DNA of 64,000 bases, from contig NZ_RARC01000001.1 of the NCBI RefSeq assembly GCF_003719305.1, positions 496,001 to 560,000 on the forward strand. The letters run 5' to 3'. Positions 51,286 to 60,470 of this stretch are shown piece by piece; the first letter of the stretch is position 1, and each line of letters opens with the position of its first letter. The notes under the pieces were generated by a model. That model searched no databases. It was not told the origin of the DNA and was given only the letters and a program-made list of their open reading frames with translations. The position numbers and the translations under genes were made by a program. This DNA is from Mycolicibacterium stellerae (GTDB lineage Bacteria > Actinomycetota > Actinomycetes > Mycobacteriales > Mycobacteriaceae).

Positions 51286-51603
51286 TTAGCGTTCGAGTGT
51301 GAACACCACATCGTAGAGACCGGGGTGCGCCTCACCGAGTGATGAGTTGCGATCGAGGAACCCGGCATCGCGCAAATGCTTGATCACCAACAATGCCGAG
51401 TCAATGCCATCGCTTTGCGCATAGTTGACAACCCGACTGCCGTCGTGGCTTCGATGCAAACTTGCCGAGACCCACCCAGGTGTCGCGCTCGCAAATTGCG
51501 CCGCTTCACTGAGCAAGTCAATCAGCGCTTGCTGGCCGCCATCTGGCACCGTGAAAGTGTTGATTTGAGTGACGATTCCGGCGGCCGTCCGAATGATAGG
51601 CAT
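51286..51603 (-). CDS. Antibiotic biosynthesis monooxygenase (ABM) fold protein
   Basis: This 105-aa protein with an ABM-like ferredoxin fold (VTQINTFTVPDGGQQALIDL, then GWVSASLHRSHDGSRVVNYA) ends HPGLYDVVFTLER. Members range from quinone or aromatic monooxygenases to heme-degrading enzymes and proteins of unknown function. ATG 51603 starts at the first conserved strand; the open frame extends upstream without similarity. It lies divergent from and upstream of the AraC gene, inside the integrated element. Confidence 0.75.
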   Translation of the reverse strand: MPIIRTAAGIVTQINTFTVPDGGQQALIDLLSEAAQFASATPGWVSASLHRSHDGSRVVNYAQSDGIDSALLVIKHLRDAGFLDRNSSLGEAHPGLYDVVFTLER

Positions 51604-52327
51604 ACATGCCCTTTCGATAAGGGTGTATCCGACCGAGGGCTGGACGAGCCAAGCTTCGCGCGCCAAGCCGCCGATGCACACACACCAGTTGCTTGTCGCG
51701 GGTCCGCCGCAGCGGTACGGAGCTTCCTCACAGAAGAGAGCGGGCTTACCAGTGCCGCTCCAGGTCCTTTTCGACATCCCGAGTGTATCGGTGGCGCTCG
51801 TTTTGCGTCGCATGCGTTGGCACGCCTCGAAACAAGGCTAACCGCGCGTACCCGGAAGCCCACGGCCCTGCGGGCCTGTGACACACCTGGAGCGCCGCTA
51901 CGCGGGGCCAAAATTCATGACGATCGTCTGGGGCGGAAAGGTTGACAAAACCCACTCAGTCTCGGCCGGCGCTGCTATAGCCAGTCACGGCCCTGTCGGG
52001 CGTAAAGCTCGGATGCGGTAACCGTTCATATTGGCCCCATCGTCCGGCTCAATTCGAAGGATCAACCTTCAACGAAAGCGAACATTCGCCCTTTCCCATC
52101 TGGCATGACCTAGATGCTGAGCAAGTGCGCGCGTTCAGCCCGTCACTCGCCGATAAGGTTGCATGTGACACCCACAACCTAGGATCGACGCGCAGACTGC
52201 CGAGGGATGGTCGATTGCCAGGAACTCTTGACCAGTCTCCATGCTGCACGGAGCCTCGGCCGGGGTCAGGTAGGCGAGATATCGTCGTCTCAGGCGAGGA
52301 ACCCACTCGGAACCGGAGGTTGGCGGG
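51604..52327. other. Intergenic stretch of 724 bp without a recognised gene
   Basis: It is the divergent gap between the ABM-fold gene and the AraC gene. Open frames are short and mutually overlapping with no protein-like composition. A small GGCCCTGCGGGCC hairpin lies at about 51866-51878. The promoters of both flanking genes must be here, but I cannot point to convincing -35/-10 boxes. Confidence 0.4.
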
Positions 52328-53275
52328 ATGCTCAGTGACCCCGCTGAGGACGACGTCCCATCGAACAACCTTGCCGCGGAACTGTTAAACCGCTCGTTCG
52401 GCGACGGCGCCAATGTCGGCTTGTGGCCCGGCATGACGATCTACCGGTACATCGAACCGACGGTGCCGAAATGGGATGAGATTCAATCACTCTCGGTATG
52501 CATCGTCGCACAGGGCCGAAAGGCCGTCACCGCCGATGGCCATCACTACGTCTACGACCAATACCAATATCTGGTGCTCAGAAGCAACTTGCACTTTCAG
52601 TCGCAGATCCTGGACGCAACGCCAGACAAACCGTTCCTCGCCTTCGTGCTGCAAATTGACCCGGCGGTGGTCCGTAAGGTCTCGGCGGAGATGGTCGGTC
52701 GGCGCGGGGTCGCAGACCACCCAACAGCGCCAACCGAGAGTCAGGACCAGAGCGTCGTGTCCGAACTCGACGACGAGCTCATGAGCGCCGTCCTTCGCTT
52801 CATGAGGTCCCTCACGGCGGATTCTGACCGGCGGGTACTTGCTCCGCTGTACCTGCAGGAACTGGTGTACCGCATCTTGCAGCGTGACCGGTTCTCCAAA
52901 CTGCTCTTGATCGCCGGCCAGCAGGACGACGGGAATTCCATTGCAGCGGCATTGAACTACATCAACGCACACCTGTCCGAGCCACTGACGGTCGAGATCC
53001 TTGCCGGGCAGGTGAACCTCAGTTCGTCAGCGTTCTCGCGAAGGTTTCGCGAACTGACCGACAAATCGCCCTATCAGTTCGTCAAGGAGACCCGACTGGA
53101 GCGGGCGCGCGAACTGCTACTCGAACGCCGACTGGGAGTCGGAGACATATCCGTCGCAGTCGGATACGCAAGCCAGTCGCACTTCACGAAGGAATTCCGG
53201 GCGCGCTTCGGGACCAACCCGGGCGAGTACGCCGACGCAGATGGACTGAGCCGCGATCTGCACGCCGCTCGCTGA
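52328..53275 (+). CDS. AraC family transcriptional regulator
   Basis: This 315-aa regulator has an N-terminal AraC-type sensor domain (MTIYRYIEPTVPKWDEIQSL, then VCIVAQGRKAVTADGHHYVYD) and two C-terminal HTH motifs (LTVEILAGQVNLSSSAFSRR, then VGDISVAVGYASQSHFTKEF). ATG 52328 follows GGAGG at 7-bp spacing. It is followed by tautomerase and SDR genes in the same orientation, which it probably activates in response to an aromatic or carbonyl inducer. Confidence 0.9.
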   Translation: MLSDPAEDDVPSNNLAAELLNRSFGDGANVGLWPGMTIYRYIEPTVPKWDEIQSLSVCIVAQGRKAVTADGHHYVYDQYQYLVLRSNLHFQSQILDATPDKPFLAFVLQIDPAVVRKVSAEMVGRRGVADHPTAPTESQDQSVVSELDDELMSAVLRFMRSLTADSDRRVLAPLYLQELVYRILQRDRFSKLLLIAGQQDDGNSIAAALNYINAHLSEPLTVEILAGQVNLSSSAFSRRFRELTDKSPYQFVKETRLERARELLLERRLGVGDISVAVGYASQSHFTKEFRARFGTNPGEYADADGLSRDLHAAR

Positions 53276-53338
53276 TGATGGAGTCGGAATGGGCATGAGT
53301 CGAGCGGAAATGGGCTAGCACACCCCCAACGCTCGGGG

Positions 53339-53366
53339 TTGACTGCAGGGGTACGGAAAGTAGTTC
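53339..53366 (+). promoter_or_regulatory. Candidate promoter of the tautomerase gene
   Basis: TTGACT at 53339-53344 and TAGTTC at 53361-53366, separated by 16 bp, resemble -35 and -10 elements 59 bp upstream of the tautomerase ATG. The -10 fits the consensus poorly, as expected if an AraC activator is needed. Confidence 0.35.
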
Positions 53367-53424
53367 ACGTCCAATCAATTCACCGGGGTTAGCCTCGGGT
53401 TCTCAGCCTTGTCAGGAGTCTTCA

Positions 53425-53847
53425 ATGCCGCTAGCTCGTATCGACCTCATCGAGGGAAAGTCCGCGGAATATCGACGTACCATCGCCGATGTCGTCTACG
53501 ACAAGATGATCGAATGCCTTGGCGTGCCCGAGGATCGATTCCAAACCATCAGTGAACACAAGGCGGAGAACTTCCTCTTCGACGCCGATTATCTCGGCAT
53601 CTACCGATCCGAGAACTGCATCTTCATCCAACTGATCTTCCTCGACGTCGCGACCCCGGAGCAGAAGGGCACGTTCTACGAGGCTGTCGTGGACGAGTTG
53701 CAGGAGAAGCTGCAGGTGCGGCCCGAGGACGTCTTCTTCAACCTCATGACGGTTCAGCCCGCGGACTGGTCCATGGGACTGGGGGTGGCGACCTACGTCA
53801 GGGGGGTGCCAGCCGACCGTCTCGACCCAAACTCCATCCCGCACTGA
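53425..53847 (+). CDS. Tautomerase family protein
   Basis: This 140-aa protein of the tautomerase superfamily has the catalytic N-terminal proline directly after the initiator Met (MPLARIDLIEGKSAEYRRTI). The size and C-terminal segment (VFFNLMTVQPADWSMGLGVA) suit the longer Tautomerase_2-like members related to 4-oxalocrotonate tautomerase or malonate semialdehyde decarboxylase. The ATG is preceded by AGGAG. It follows the AraC regulator and precedes an SDR. Confidence 0.87.
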   Translation: MPLARIDLIEGKSAEYRRTIADVVYDKMIECLGVPEDRFQTISEHKAENFLFDADYLGIYRSENCIFIQLIFLDVATPEQKGTFYEAVVDELQEKLQVRPEDVFFNLMTVQPADWSMGLGVATYVRGVPADRLDPNSIPH

Positions 53848-53899
53848 CGATTGCAGCTTCGGTTCCTTGCAGAGCCAACGTCGAGGGGCCGCCGTCTCC

Positions 53900-53916
53900 G
53901 TCCGACCTAGTCGGAC
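53900..53916. promoter_or_regulatory. Perfect palindrome between tautomerase and SDR genes
   Basis: GTCCGAC and GTCGGAC form a perfect 7-bp inverted repeat around CTA, 53 bp after the tautomerase stop and 82 bp before the SDR start. There is no T-tract, so it may be an operator or an RNA hairpin rather than an intrinsic terminator. Confidence 0.4.
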
Positions 53917-53998
53917 CATCGCTGGCAGATGAACACAACACAACCCTCGACTGGCGCCGGCAGTTGCCCGGAGCTGTCCCCACCCGAAGGACGCCATC

Positions 53999-54889
53999 AT
54001 GGCAACTCCAGCAACGACATTGAAGAAGGTGCTGATCACCGGAGCCGGAACTGGCTTCGGATACGAGGTGGCAATGCGACTGGCCGAGAAGGGTTTCGAC
54101 GTGGTGGCCGCCGTCGAGATCTACGGCCAGGTGCAGACCCTGAAACGACAAGCCGACGAGCGTGGGGTGACCCTGCAGGTCGAAAAGCTCGACGTCACCG
54201 TTGACGGCGACCGCCGCAAGGCCTGGGACTGGGGCATCGAGATTCTCGTCAACAACGCCGGCGTCGGTGAAGGCGGCTCCACGGTGGACATTCCGGGAGA
54301 CAACATCCGGCACCAGTTCGAGGTCAACGTCACCGGACCGCTGCTGCTGACCCAGGGCATCGCCAAGCAGATGGCCAAGCGTGGATCGGGACGCATCATT
54401 TGGGTGTCCTCCCGCGAAGGGCTCAACGTCAACCCCTTTACCGGCATTTACTCCGCCTCCAAGCACGCCGTAGAGGCCATTGCCGAGAGCATGAAGGACG
54501 AGCTGCAAGAGTTCGGCGTGGAAGTGGCGACCATGAACCCGGGCCCGTTTCTGACCGGCTTCAACGACCGCATCTTCCAAACCTGGCAGAGCTGGGAAGA
54601 CGACCCGGAACACCGTTTGTTCGACTATGCAAAACTCGCCTTTCCTCGGGCGCAGTTCAACCCCGAGCCCGTCTACGCGACGCTGACATCGCTGGCTGCC
54701 GGTGAGATCGACACGTACCGCAACCTAGAGCCCACGTCGATGATCGAGGAGACCAAGAACCTCATCGAGGCCCCATGGAGCAAGAAGACCACCGACGGGC
54801 TCGGCACCCGCAACGACGGCATCCAGAAGTCCTTCGACATGACACCAGAGCAACTGCGCGATGACCAAGACCCGATCCCCGCACCTTGA
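53999..54889 (+). CDS. SDR family oxidoreductase
   Basis: This 296-aa short-chain dehydrogenase has VLITGAGTGFGYEVAMRLAE (TGxGxGFG, a variant of TGxxxGIG seen in the retinol-dehydrogenase-like branch), NNAGVGEGG, VSSREGLNVNPFTGIYSASK with YSASK as catalytic YxxxK, and NPGPFLTGFN. It has a C-terminal extension of about 60 residues. The start ATG 53999 has GAAGGA upstream. It lies in the AraC-tautomerase group of the integrated element. Confidence 0.88.
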   Translation: MATPATTLKKVLITGAGTGFGYEVAMRLAEKGFDVVAAVEIYGQVQTLKRQADERGVTLQVEKLDVTVDGDRRKAWDWGIEILVNNAGVGEGGSTVDIPGDNIRHQFEVNVTGPLLLTQGIAKQMAKRGSGRIIWVSSREGLNVNPFTGIYSASKHAVEAIAESMKDELQEFGVEVATMNPGPFLTGFNDRIFQTWQSWEDDPEHRLFDYAKLAFPRAQFNPEPVYATLTSLAAGEIDTYRNLEPTSMIEETKNLIEAPWSKKTTDGLGTRNDGIQKSFDMTPEQLRDDQDPIPAP

Positions 54890-54904
54890 CCGCGGCATGT
54901 CGCC

Positions 54905-55090
54905 GGGCTGGCCCGAGCGCGTCATCGCCACGGACTCTCCGAGGTCAACATCGACCAGCTCAAGGCCACCCAGAGCGTCATTCCGATCGTCTCGGTGCAG
55001 ATCCGTTCGACCGCTCCGCCGAGGCACTGGTGGATGAAGCACACGCCCAGGGCGTTGCGTTCATCCCGTGGTTCGCCCTCCCGCGCGGGT
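54905..55090 (+). pseudogene. Aldo/keto reductase remnant
   Basis: Two adjacent frames carry consecutive pieces of an AKR. HGLSEVNIDQLKATQSVIPI with VSVQ is in the first. FDRSAEALVDEAHAQGVAFI with PWFAL is in the second, the shift falling near 55000. In intact enzymes these parts are contiguous (GLSEV ... VQNRYN ... AFIPWFPL). The N-terminal half and the C-terminus are absent. This stretch lies in the 376-bp gap between the SDR and malic enzyme genes; nothing else is recognised there. Confidence 0.72.
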
Positions 55091-55265
55091 CCGCTGGCAG
55101 CCACCGACAACGCTGCCCATCCCGCGGACCTCCCAGGCGAGTCACCTCGAACAGAGAGTACCGGTGTTCTGAATCACGTTGTGTGACAGTGACTATCGCC
55201 GCCAAAAACCTTGCCGCAGAACCGGGTGGACTCAAGCAACAACCCCAATGAGATAGGAGAATGAG

Positions 55266-56885
55266 ATGAACGAGGAACCTGGTGTTGGTCTGGACGTCCT
55301 GCTCGACAGAGCGGTAAACAAGGGAACGGGATTCTCCGCAGACGAGCGGTCCGACCTACACCTCGAAGGCTTGTTACCTGCTGCAGTCGACTCGCTGGAC
55401 CTGCAAGTCGAACGCGCACTTGCCCATCTCGCGGCCAAGCCGACCGACTTGGAGCAGTACATCTATCTCCAAGAGCTGTGCGACCGCAACTCGACGCTCT
55501 TCTATGCGCTGCTGATGAGCGACCCCGCACGCTTCATCCCGATCGTCTATGACCCCACCATCGCCGATGCCTGCCTCACCTACGGCCACATCTATCGCCG
55601 GCCCCAAGGGATGTATCTGACCAAGAAGATGAAGGGACGGTTCGCCCGGGTACTGGCCAACTGGCCAACACGGGACATCCGGTTCATCTGCGTCACCTCC
55701 GGCGGGCGCATCCTGGGTCTCGGCGACATCGGGGCCAACGGCGCCCCCATCCCGATCGGCAAGCTCCAGCTCTACACAGCGTGCGCCGCGGTGCCGCCGC
55801 AGTACCTGCTGCCGGTTCATTTCGACATCGGGACCACCAACGCCGCGCTCCGTGCCGACCCGCTCTACACCGGGCTCCGCGACACACCCCCATCCGACGA
55901 TGACCTCGACGCGCTGGTAGACGAGTTCATGGACGCTGCCAACGAGGTCTTCCCCGGCGTGTGTGTGCATTTCGAAGATTGGAAGGGCACCGACGCAATC
56001 CGGCTGCTCGCGCGCTACCAAAACAAATACCTCGTCTATAACGACGACATCCAGGGCACGGCCAGCGTCACCATCGCCGGACTCACAACGGCGCTTCAAA
56101 TCAAGAACGAGAAGCTGGCCGATCAGAAGATTCTGTTTACCGGCGCAGGATCCGCGGCAATCGGCATCGCCAACATGATCGTGGAAGCGATGATCGACGA
56201 AGGATCATCACAGGACGACGCTCGCGGACGCATCGCCATGTACGACGTCGACGGGTTCCTCGACGCCACACGAGATGACCTCAGCCCTTCTCAAAAGGTC
56301 TATGCCAAAGACTTACCCGCGACCCAGAGCCTGGCCGAGGCGGTGACGTCGTTCCAGCCGACAGCGCTCATCGGTGTCAGCACGACCCAGGGCCTGTTTA
56401 CTGAGCAGGTGATCAAGGGGGTCGGCTCGAACACCGACCGCCCGATCATCTTTCCGCTGTCCAACCCTACCGACAAGGCGGAGTGCACCGCACAGCAGGC
56501 CTACGAATGGACCGACGGTAAAGCGCTGTTCGCAGCTGGCGTGCAGTTCCCCGATGTCACCTACAACGGCAAGACCTTCCACCCAGGCCAAGCCAACAAC
56601 TTCTACATCTTTCCGGCATTCGGTCTGGCCATCTATGCGACCAAGCCCAAACGCATCGACGACAAAATGTGGATTGCCGGCGCACGCGGGTCAGCAGACC
56701 AAATCGACCAGGCATCGCGCGACGAAGGGATGCTCTTTCCCGACCAGGACGAGGTCCTCGAGGTCGAAATCACCACGGCCACGCGCATCGCGGAGCACAT
56801 CTTCGATCGCGGCCTCGCGACCGTCGACCGACCCGACGACATCCGCGCCTGGATAAAGAGCCTGACCTACACCCCCACCTACTGA
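55266..56885 (+). CDS. NAD-dependent malic enzyme
   Basis: This 539-aa malic enzyme oxidatively decarboxylates malate to pyruvate. Conserved parts are the N-terminal LEQYIYLQELCDRNSTLFYA, the malate-binding TSGGRILGLGDIGANG, the metal-site region YLVYNDDIQGTASVTIAGL and the cofactor motif ILFTGAGSAAIGIANMI. Length and form match the large SfcA/MaeA type. ATG 55266 follows TAGGAG. It is followed 62 bp downstream by fumarase, giving a two-gene fumarate-malate-pyruvate module within the integrated element. Confidence 0.93.
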   Translation: MNEEPGVGLDVLLDRAVNKGTGFSADERSDLHLEGLLPAAVDSLDLQVERALAHLAAKPTDLEQYIYLQELCDRNSTLFYALLMSDPARFIPIVYDPTIADACLTYGHIYRRPQGMYLTKKMKGRFARVLANWPTRDIRFICVTSGGRILGLGDIGANGAPIPIGKLQLYTACAAVPPQYLLPVHFDIGTTNAALRADPLYTGLRDTPPSDDDLDALVDEFMDAANEVFPGVCVHFEDWKGTDAIRLLARYQNKYLVYNDDIQGTASVTIAGLTTALQIKNEKLADQKILFTGAGSAAIGIANMIVEAMIDEGSSQDDARGRIAMYDVDGFLDATRDDLSPSQKVYAKDLPATQSLAEAVTSFQPTALIGVSTTQGLFTEQVIKGVGSNTDRPIIFPLSNPTDKAECTAQQAYEWTDGKALFAAGVQFPDVTYNGKTFHPGQANNFYIFPAFGLAIYATKPKRIDDKMWIAGARGSADQIDQASRDEGMLFPDQDEVLEVEITTATRIAEHIFDRGLATVDRPDDIRAWIKSLTYTPTY

Positions 56886-56947
56886 CGCCAGCCCCGACCC
56901 CGGCGACCTTCCCCCAGACTCACACCCCGCGAGGCCAGGAGTATCAG

Positions 56948-58420
<1,473 letters not shown>

Positions 58421-58468
58421 ATTCCGTGCGGCGTCGGCGATGTCGTCGTCCTCGGCGGTGAGCGTGGT

Positions 58469-58905
58469 GTGCACGGTTTCGATCTAACGTTCGGCGCGCC
58501 GAAGAGCGTCTCACTGGTTCGGGCCCTGCGGACCGACGATGTGGCTGGCGGGATTGACCGCCGTCGCCTATCAGCACGTGACGTCACGCTGCGGAGACCC
58601 GGGAGGGCTGGGGGGGTACTACTCCGAGCGCGAGACCCGCACGCCGGTGTGGCTGTTGGCCGGCGACACTCACACCATATCGCGGCTGATCGGCCTGACT
58701 GATGCTCAGCGCGCCGGAGGGGAGGTTGATGCGGAGGTCGTGGCGCGCTGGCTCGACGAGGGGATCGTTCCGAGCGGTGCGCATGGGCGCGCGTTCCCAC
58801 CCTTCCGCGCCAGATCCTTTGCGGGCACGTTCGGCGGTTTGGGCGGTGTCGATGTAGTAGTTGATCGACCACCGCTTTAACTTGGCGATCGTCAACACCG
58901 TTCTC
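58469..58905. pseudogene. Scrambled fragments of a MobF/TrwC-type conjugative relaxase
   Basis: On the plus strand, 58469-58546 reads VHGFDLTFGAPKSVSLVRAL; about 58545-58601 reads AGLTAVAYQHVTSRCGDP, ending where the HUH histidines should follow; 58602-58796 reads GGLGGYYSERETRTPVW ... GRAF, which belongs nearer the N-terminus. On the minus strand, 58905-58815 reads VLTIAKLKRWSINYYIDTAQ, the very N-terminus. The order and orientation are thus rearranged relative to an intact relaxase, and the protein cannot be made. Confidence 0.72.
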
Positions 58906-58922
58906 ACCTGCCTGGAGCTGGC

Positions 58923-59024
58923 GTCTTGACCGCACACATCTACGCCGATCTGTATGACGACGAGCTTGACGACGTCGCATCCGCACTCGACGCCCTTGAC
59001 GACACTCGCGGGGACCTTCCGTGA
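58923..59024 (+). pseudogene. C-terminal stub of a tyrosine integrase
   Basis: The frame reads VLTAHIYADLYDDELDDVAS, then ALDALDDTRGDLP and stop. This is the typical tail of actinobacterial tyrosine recombinases, including the catalytic tyrosine in TYADL-like context (here IYADL). The catalytic R-K-H-R region upstream is absent. It lies about 120 bp from the intact tRNA-Phe gene and points toward it, as an integrase gene next to its attachment site should. Confidence 0.65.
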
Positions 59025-59143
59025 GGAACCGTGGCGGACGCCCGAAGGTTTTGGCCGGATATTGGCTGGATGAATTCGACGACGAAGAGCCCGAGCTCTA
59101 CAACTCTGCGGTCTTTCATGACGCTGAACAGCGCCGATACTGA
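59021..59143 (+). CDS. Small hypothetical protein coupled to the integrase stub
   Basis: This 40-codon frame starts at GTG 59021, overlapping the integrase stop (GTGA), and stops directly beside the tRNA-Phe 3' end. The product is VRNRGGRPKVLAGYWLDEFD, then DEEPELYNSAVFHDAEQRRY. It has a basic start, an acidic middle and no recognised domain. The exact coupling to the integrase tail suggests a real gene of the original element; a chance frame cannot be excluded. Confidence 0.45.
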   Translation: MRNRGGRPKVLAGYWLDEFDDEEPELYNSAVFHDAEQRRY

Positions 59144-59144
59144 G

Positions 59145-59218
59145 TGGCCAGGGCCGGGATCGAACCGGCGACCTTCCGCTTTTCAGGCGGACGCTCATAC
59201 CAACTGAGCTACCTGGCC
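59145..59218 (-). tRNA. tRNA-Phe (GAA)
   Basis: The minus strand folds as a complete tRNA: acceptor GGCCAGG/CCTGGCC, D-arm GCTCAGTTGGTATGAGC, anticodon stem-loop TCCGCCTGAAAAGCGGA with anticodon GAA, and T-arm GCCGGTTCGATCCCGGC, with discriminator A. The CCA is not encoded. It is the last gene of the Glu-Asp-Phe tRNA operon; its 3' end serves as the attachment site of the element to the left. Confidence 0.97.
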
Positions 59219-59248
59219 CGACGGCACCGCTGTGCCTCGCCGCCGTGG

Positions 59249-59322
59249 CGACCCTGACGGGACTCGAACCCGCGACCTCCGCCGTGACAGGGCGGCGCGC
59301 TAACCAACTGCGCCACAGGGCC
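59249..59322 (-). tRNA. tRNA-Asp (GTC)
   Basis: The minus strand gives acceptor GGCCCTG/CAGGGTC with discriminator G, anticodon stem-loop CCGCCCTGTCACGGCGG with anticodon GTC, and T-arm CGGGTTCGAGTCCCG. It is the middle gene of the tRNA-Glu-Asp-Phe operon. Confidence 0.97.
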
Positions 59323-59360
59323 TTGCTCGTACATCCTGCTCCGCGAAATCGCGAAGCGGG

Positions 59361-59433
59361 TACCCCCTACGGGATTCGAACCCGCGCTACCGCCTTGAAA
59401 GGGCGGCGTCCTAGGCCGCTAGACGAAGGGGGC
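59361..59433 (-). tRNA. tRNA-Glu (TTC)
   Basis: The minus strand gives acceptor GCCCCCT/AGGGGGT, anticodon stem-loop CCGCCCTTTCAAGGCGG with anticodon TTC, T-arm CGGGTTCGAATCCCG and discriminator A. It is the first gene of the operon, 52 bp downstream of a TTGAGC/TAAGCT promoter. Confidence 0.97.
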
Positions 59434-59485
59434 CAGCCGAATCTCTCCGGGGTACTCGCAGCGCCATGACGCTGGGAGCCTCGAT

Positions 59486-59515
59486 AGCTTAGGGTACCGG
59501 GTGCCGAATGCTCAA
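59486..59515 (-). promoter_or_regulatory. Promoter of the tRNA-Glu-Asp-Phe operon
   Basis: On the minus strand, TTGAGC (59515-59510) and TAAGCT (59491-59486) are spaced by 18 bp, matching the mycobacterial SigA pattern TTGAnn and TAnnnT. Transcription would begin near 59479, giving a leader of about 45 nt before tRNA-Glu. Confidence 0.55.
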
Positions 59516-59566
59516 ACGAGATGCCCGTCCCGAGGCAGTATCCTTTCTTCGGTCAAGTTCCACCCT

Positions 59567-59639
59567 GCCCCTATAGCTCAGTTGGTAGAGCTACGGACTT
59601 TTAATCCGCAGGTCCCAGGTTCGAGCCCTGGTGGGGGCA
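59567..59639 (+). tRNA. tRNA-Lys (TTT)
   Basis: The plus strand gives acceptor GCCCCTA/TGGGGGC, D-arm GCTCAGTTGGTAGAGC, anticodon stem-loop ACGGACTTTTAATCCGC with anticodon TTT, T-arm CCAGGTTCGAGCCCTGG and discriminator A. A TATCCT box at 59539-59544 is a plausible -10. It diverges from the tRNA-Glu operon, and its 3' side opens into phage-like DNA. Confidence 0.97.
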
Positions 59640-59806
59640 CAAAGCAGACGTCCAGTTCAGGCGCACCTTTTGGACCAGGCGCAGCGCGCTGCCAGACAAC
59701 CCGACACACATTTTGTCGGTGGTTTGTCGTCAGTCACCTGACTTACGCCGCGTTCGGCTGCCGACAGCAACACCGTGACAGCGGCACGGTCCGACGATGC
59801 GCGGGA

Positions 59807-60097
59807 CTACGCTTCGCACCCAACTCCGTCGTCGTTTGAATCAAGGCCGTAGATATCGTCGCCGTCGACAGACACAGGGCCATCCACATACTCCGGACCG
59901 TTACCGTCACCGCTGGCACAGTCGACATCGCTGGCAATGGGAACGCAGGCACCTGAGTAGTTGGGATCGCAGTCGGAGCTTTGCCTTAGCGGCACATGTG
60001 GATCCGTGATGGCTATGCCGCCCGGAACAGCGTTGGCCAGCGGACTGAATGCGATGGCCACCGTAAACCCAATTGTCAGCATTGACAATCTCCTCAT
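59807..60097 (-). CDS. Secreted excalibur calcium-binding domain protein
   Basis: This 96-aa product has a signal peptide (MRRLSMLTIGFTVAIAFSPL, then ANA) and ends with an excalibur-type calcium motif (YGLDSNDDGVGCEA). An internal Cys-rich segment, SSDCDPNYSGACVPIASDVD, is shared with similar mycobacterial secreted proteins. ATG 60097 is chosen because it supplies the positively charged N-region of the signal peptide; ATG 60082 has a better Shine-Dalgarno (AGGAGA) but lacks it. The mature protein would be extracellular. It may belong to the chromosome rather than the phage-like region. Confidence 0.75.
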   Translation of the reverse strand: MRRLSMLTIGFTVAIAFSPLANAVPGGIAITDPHVPLRQSSDCDPNYSGACVPIASDVDCASGDGNGPEYVDGPVSVDGDDIYGLDSNDDGVGCEA

Positions 60098-60470
60098 GGC
60101 GGCAAAGCGTATCTGAGTCGGTGCCGCCTGTTGGCGGGTTTGCTCCAAGCCACCTACACACTCGACGCCGGTACCCAACCCGTGCGGTGCCCACCCCGGC
60201 GGGAATCCTCCAAAACGGCGAGCTACCGCCAATAGGCGATCTGGTGACAGGTGGTGCACTCAGCAGTACTGTGGTCCTCGTGCCGCTGACACCGGCACCA
60301 GGGCGCAGGAAACTGTGCGCAGGCGCGAGGCAGCCCTTCGGGAGGCATGCGCGAGTCTGCATATTCCAGTGCGTTTAGTCACGGCCCTTCGGGAGGCACG
60401 CGCGAGAACGCGGTTCACCTTTCACCGCACGGTGCAAGAGGTGTCCGTTTTTCGCACCGAAGGGATAGCA
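60098..60470. other. Intergenic stretch upstream of the zinc-finger gene
   Basis: It is the divergent gap between the excalibur and zinc-finger genes, with no convincing gene. It contains a direct repeat of a 23-bp unit (60333-60355 and 60384-60406) described separately. Confidence 0.45.
60333..60406. repeat. Direct repeat of a 23-bp unit containing CCCTTCGGG
   Basis: Copies at 60333-60355 and 60384-60406 differ in one base (GCCCTTCGGGAGGCA then T/C then GCGCGAG... with a single substitution), start to start 51 bp apart. Each contains the self-complementary CCCTTCGGG hairpin. They lie 65-138 bp before the zinc-finger gene and could be regulator sites or transcript hairpins. Confidence 0.6.

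Noticed and set aside
58584..59198. Single 204-codon minus-strand gene covering the relaxase area
   Set aside because: Only the short N-terminal relaxase piece (58905-58815) is protein-like; the remainder is antisense to the plus-strand relaxase fragments, the integrase stub and the tRNA.
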